Source: Salisaeta longa DSM 21114 (lineage in GTDB: Bacteria; Bacteroidota; Rhodothermia; Rhodothermales; Salinibacteraceae). Taken from it: a DNA stretch of 64,000 bases. This document shows positions 61,241 through 64,000 of this stretch, in pieces; the stretch's first letter is position 1; each line of letters opens with the position of its first letter. Below the pieces are notes generated by a model. It saw nothing but the letters and a program-made list of their open reading frames with translations. It was not told where the DNA came from and made no database searches. Location of the stretch: NCBI RefSeq assembly GCF_000419585.1, contig NZ_ATTH01000001.1, positions 1 through 64,000 of the forward strand, given 5' to 3'. Made by a program: the position numbers and the translations under genes.

Positions 61241-62425
61241 ATGCGATACAACACAGCCTACAAGTTTCGTTTCTATCCAACCGCCGAGCAGAAGGTGGCG
61301 CTGGCCGAGGTGTTCGGCCACACGCGCTATGTCTGGAACTGGGCGCTCAATCTTCGCACGCGGAGCTACTACGACGAAGGAAAAAGCCTCACCTACACGG
61401 CGACCTCGAAGCGTCTCACCAAATTGAAACGCGACGACGACCACCAGTGGCTTCGCAACGTGTCGAGCGTCGCGCTGCAACAGAAACTCCGTGACCTGGA
61501 ACAGGCGTTTCAGAACTTTTTCGGCGGCAGAGCGGGCTACCCCAACTTCAAACGCAAGCATGGGAAGCAGACGGCCCGCTTCGCCTCCAACGCCTTCACG
61601 CTCTACGGGAAGAGCCTGAGCGTAGCGAAGGTGCCGGGCGAACTCAACGTGCGGTGGAGCCGGGATCTCCCGGACACCTGCAAAGTCACGAGCGTCACGC
61701 TCACGAAAAACCCGTCGGGCCGCTACTTCGTGAGCCTCACCTGCACCGAAGAGAAAGAGCCGCTGCCGGAGACCGACACAGCCGTCGGCATTGACCTCGG
61801 CATCACCGATGTCGTCGTGACCTCCGATGGCTCCAAGAGCGGCAACCCGAAGCACCTCAAAGAAGACCTGCATCGTCTTCGCAAAGCACAACGTCGGCTG
61901 TCGCGCAAAAAGAAAGGAAGCGAAAACTGGAAAAAGCAGAAACGCAGAGTAGCGCGTCTGCACGCGAAGATTGCGGACAAACGAAACGACTTCCTTCACA
62001 AGCTTTCCCGCAAAATCGTTGACGAAAACCAAGTCATCGCGCTGGAGACGTTGAATGTGAAGGGGATGCAGCAAAATAGAAATCTGTCCCGATCTATTGC
62101 CGACACCGGCTGGTCTACGCTCGTTCGATACATCGAATACAAAGCCAAGTGGGCCGGTCGCACCGTCGTCAAGATCGACCGTTGGTTTCCGTCCACGAAG
62201 CGGTGCTCCGAATGCGGGCACGTCGGGGAGACGAAACCGCTGTCGGTTCGGCATTGGCAATGTGAAGCGTGCGGCGAACGTCATGATCGGGACGTAAACG
62301 CTGCGAAAAACATTCGTACCGCCGGGCTGGCGGGAGCGCAGAAATCTCTGCGCGAGGACTGTGAAGGACGCGGTAAGACCCACAAAGCCTTTGTGCGAAG
62401 TGGGCACGGTCCGGTGAAGCAGTAA
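61241..62425 (+). CDS. tnpB: TnpB RNA-guided nuclease, IS200/IS605 family
   Basis: 394 residues, intact. HTH/OrfB N-terminus YKFRFYPTAEQKVALAEVF, RuvC motifs GIDLGITD, ALETLNVKGM and HDRDVNAAKN, and a zinc ribbon with CSECG and CEACG. It is clearly related to copy 1 (shared VWNWAL, KAKW, KVDRWFPSTKRCS-type blocks) but diverged through much of its length, so the two are separate family members and not recent duplicates. No tnpA is present. Confidence 0.92.
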   Translation: MRYNTAYKFRFYPTAEQKVALAEVFGHTRYVWNWALNLRTRSYYDEGKSLTYTATSKRLTKLKRDDDHQWLRNVSSVALQQKLRDLEQAFQNFFGGRAGYPNFKRKHGKQTARFASNAFTLYGKSLSVAKVPGELNVRWSRDLPDTCKVTSVTLTKNPSGRYFVSLTCTEEKEPLPETDTAVGIDLGITDVVVTSDGSKSGNPKHLKEDLHRLRKAQRRLSRKKKGSENWKKQKRRVARLHAKIADKRNDFLHKLSRKIVDENQVIALETLNVKGMQQNRNLSRSIADTGWSTLVRYIEYKAKWAGRTVVKIDRWFPSTKRCSECGHVGETKPLSVRHWQCEACGERHDRDVNAAKNIRTAGLAGAQKSLREDCEGRGKTHKAFVRSGHGPVKQ

Positions 62426-62446
62426 GTCTTTTGCGTGAGCAAGAAT

Positions 62447-62466
62447 CCTCGCTCTTTAGGGCGGGG
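62447..62466 (+). other. Right-end hairpin of IS copy 2, likely 3' part of the reRNA/omega RNA
   Basis: A stem of CTCGC against GCGGG (one wobble) closes a TCTTTAGG-type loop, 22 bases after the tnpB stop. The expected guide is the flank after GTCAA, TCCACATGCATTGTGCCT, which is CAP-gene sequence. Confidence 0.5.
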
Positions 62467-62475
62467 AGAAGTCAA

Positions 62476-62758
62476 TCCACATGCATTGTGCCTGTGCATG
62501 ACCGGGGGGGTAGCAGCAGGCCGACCACGGGCCATCAGCCGACCAGCTGTGCAGGTTGCAGGCGTCGCACCCAAATGCGCCGCCCTTGTGGGGGGCATGC
62601 GTGGCCAGATCGCGCACGTGAGCGCGGGCTACGGTGGGAAGCTTCGCAGAGGGTGGTACCGGCGAGAGGCCCTGAGTGCGGCGGTATGCCTGGGTGCGCT
62701 TAACCAGGCGCTGCTCGCGGCCGGAGAGGCAGGCGACTGCTTGGGTTGCTGCAACCGG
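62476..62758 (-). pseudogene. CAP-domain gene, 5' fragment without a start codon
   Basis: On the minus strand the frame reads ACLSGREQRLVKRTQAYRRT, then SAKLPTVARAHVRDLATH, CNLHSWSADGPWSACCY and HAQAQCMW, the early motifs of a CAP domain, and then meets the IS element. Going upstream there is no ATG or GTG before an in-frame TAG at 62761-62759, which is also the stop of the lipoprotein gene. The gene is therefore doubly broken, or was once the C-terminal part of that lipoprotein. Confidence 0.8.
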
Positions 62759-63325
62759 CTAGGGGTGTGGGGGCCGGCAGACGTTAGCGCGGCATTGGGC
62801 CGCTTCGTCGCAGCGCCGGCCGCCGCACCGGATTACATCATAGCCTACGGGATCTTGCATGTACGTTGCGATCGTACCCACCGAAGCGGCCACATCGGTC
62901 ATGAGCGACCAGGCGCCGCTGCCGCGTCCCGGCTGCTTGCCCCATGACACCCGCTGCCAGCTCGTGGGGCGGTACCGGTGGGCAAACTGCCCGGCAATTT
63001 CTACGGTCGCCGAATCGGTAACGACGACGTTGAGCCGCACAAGAAGGGTGTCGTTCATCGCAACGCCCTCGGTGCGCAGGTAGCGGGCCTCGCGGTCGAC
63101 GACATCGAGGGGCAAGGAGGCGCGGCGCGCGACTTTCACGACGCGATCCATGGCCATGCGCGGGGTAGCGGTGCTACCCGCCATTGCGACAACCACGTCG
63201 TCGCCGTCAAACACCCAGCCGCCCTGGGCCAGCATTCCGCCACTTCGGCATCCGATAAGACCGAGCAGGAGCAGGGGTGTGCAAAGGAGAACAAAGCGAT
63301 TGTAGCGCTGGACACGTGAGGGCAT
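62759..63325 (-). CDS. Hypothetical lipoprotein
   Basis: 188 residues. A basic N-terminus and hydrophobic segment lead to lipobox LGLIGC (Cys26). The mature part is beta-rich, with GDDVVVAMAGSTATPRMAMD and VRLNVVVTDSATVEIAGQF, and ends in a short Cys/Arg-rich stretch (IRCGGRRCDEAAQC). No family is recognised. The stop TAG is directly followed, in the same frame, by CAP-domain sequence. The ATG at 63325 begins the signal peptide. Confidence 0.6.
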   Translation of the reverse strand: MPSRVQRYNRFVLLCTPLLLLGLIGCRSGGMLAQGGWVFDGDDVVVAMAGSTATPRMAMDRVVKVARRASLPLDVVDREARYLRTEGVAMNDTLLVRLNVVVTDSATVEIAGQFAHRYRPTSWQRVSWGKQPGRGSGAWSLMTDVAASVGTIATYMQDPVGYDVIRCGGRRCDEAAQCRANVCRPPHP

Positions 63326-63466
63326 AGGAAAGCCCCTGCAATGTGGATAGGGAAATATGAAGTATGCGTTGGGTGTGTAGATAGAAATGCAACGAGAGAA
63401 GATCAAAGGGACCGCTAGATCCAACGGGGAGCGAGCGTGGATCAAGCGGTACCGGCGGTGTGCATT

Positions 63467-64000
63467 TTAGGGTGTAAGCAGCGCCTCCCGCGCGGCGGGC
63501 CGCAAGTTGTACGGCAGGCTCATGCTGGCGCCGTACGCGCCCACGGTGCTGATCAGCAGCACATCGCCGGGGGCCGTGTCGGGCAGGCGGCGGCTGCGCC
63601 CCAGCACGTCGCCGCTCTCGCAGATGGGGCCCACCACCTGCACGGTGTGTGCGGCCGGGGCGTCGAGCCGGGAAAGGTTCACGATGGGATGGTACGATCC
63701 GTACAGCGCGGGCCGCAAGAGGGTGTGCATGCCCGCATCGAGGCCCACATAGTGCACGGGCCCCTTCGTCTTGGTCTGCGTGACGCGAGCCAGCAGCACG
63801 CCGGCCTCCGCCACCAAAAAGCGACCGGGCTCCATCCAAAGCGCCAGGTGCGGGTGCTCGCGCTTAAACGCCGTGAGCTGTTCGTCGAGGGCCGCAAGGT
63901 CGAGCCCGGGGGCGCCGGGTGCGCGGGGCACGCCCAGCCCGCCGCCCACATTGAGCGTCTCGACGTGCGGAAAGGCATCGGCCAGCGATGCGAGAAAACG
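63467..64000 (-). CDS. lysA: Diaminopimelate decarboxylase, C-terminal part (cut by window edge)
   Basis: The frame is open from the right edge to the stop at 63467 (177 codons). It reads FPHVETLNVGGGLGVP (glycine loop binding PLP phosphate), LWMEPGRFLVAEAGVLL, GPICESGDVLG (catalytic Cys region) and STVGAYGASMSLPYNLR. LysA makes L-lysine from meso-diaminopimelate. The C-terminus resembles the LysA half of aspartate kinase-LysA fusion proteins, which I recall from related bacteria; the start is outside the window, so this cannot be judged. Confidence 0.85.
   Translation of the reverse strand, partial: RFLASLADAFPHVETLNVGGGLGVPRAPGAPGLDLAALDEQLTAFKREHPHLALWMEPGRFLVAEAGVLLARVTQTKTKGPVHYVGLDAGMHTLLRPALYGSYHPIVNLSRLDAPAAHTVQVVGPICESGDVLGRSRRLPDTAPGDVLLISTVGAYGASMSLPYNLRPAAREALLTP

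Larger units (their letters stand above)
61105..62475 (+). mobile_element. tnpB-only IS200/IS605 element (copy 2), inserted in a CAP gene
   Basis: An element of about 1.37 kb. Left hairpin CCCGC/GCGGG at 61138-61153, right hairpin at 62447-62466 (CCTCGCTCTTTAGGGCGGGG), right tip GTCAA at 62471-62475. Tips match those of copy 1. Removing 61105-62475 joins CTTGT to TCCACATG and restores the CAP frame as ...CMW-N-KPQEI..., which fixes the borders closely. Confidence 0.88.

Noticed and set aside
61145-62407. Long open frame (about 420 codons) on the minus strand opposite tnpB copy 2
   Set aside because: It mirrors the tnpB codon structure; the plus-strand frame has all RuvC and zinc motifs. It is an antisense shadow of GC-rich coding DNA.

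Overview
The window looks like chromosomal DNA of a high-GC, probably halophilic member of the Rhodothermota (Salinibacter/Salisaeta-like, formerly placed in Bacteroidetes). Indicators are a transaldolase-phosphoglucose isomerase fusion gene, a DUF3078 outer-membrane protein, a BatA-type protein, a secreted protein with a C-terminal (Por/T9SS-type) sorting tail, acidic protein tails, and start codons that mostly lack a Shine-Dalgarno sequence. The lineage is an inference; no 16S rRNA is present.

Layout. 1-2 kb: start of a DinB-like gene diverging from an NFACT (Rqc2/FbpA) gene. 1.9-4.9 kb: an arsenic island arsR-arsC-arsM-acr3 with two near-identical operator-like sites. 4.9-9.8 kb: mgtE, rsmA, a VWA protein and a TPR protein, all on the minus strand. 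10-12.4 kb: a DUF3078 protein whose 3' end carries a tnpB-only IS200/IS605 element, then tRNA-Arg(CCG). 12.5-19.9 kb: a plus-strand run of CPBP protease, DUF2007, cdsA, a small conserved membrane protein, mutL, a BatA-like protein and a membrane protein. 20-31.6 kb: DMT transporter, glycosyltransferase, recQ, rmuC, a ferredoxin-NADP reductase-like protein, a secreted LamG/sorting-tail protein, tatA, gatA, sucD. 32.5-39.2 kb: tRNA-Leu(CAG), acyl-CoA ligase, an MGMT-like protein, a porin plus two YceI genes, an Lrp regulator, a ferredoxin. 39-49 kb: UPF0182, AI-2E transporter, L-2-hydroxyglutarate oxidase, nitroreductase, psd-pssA (phosphatidylethanolamine synthesis), purS, clpS, alanine dehydrogenase. 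49-56 kb: a pentose-phosphate/upper glycolysis cluster on the minus strand (tal-pgi, tauE-like, HAD phosphatase, gnd, zwf).

56.2-57.4 kb is gene-free and built of repeats: a 17-bp tandem array, an orphan CRISPR array (6 repeats, 5 spacers, no cas genes in the window) and a 24-bp triplicate, all lying between two inverted copies of a 14-bp sequence. 57.5-64 kb holds recO, a ComEA-like protein, an apparently inactive M16 peptidase, a collagen-like lipoprotein, a second tnpB-only element that has split a CAP-domain gene, a lipoprotein, and the end of a diaminopimelate decarboxylase gene.

The observations most worth following up are the CRISPR-bearing repeat island with a spacer that reads as a metallopeptidase motif, the two tnpB elements whose insertion sites and presumptive guides can be read from the interrupted genes, and the paired ars operators.
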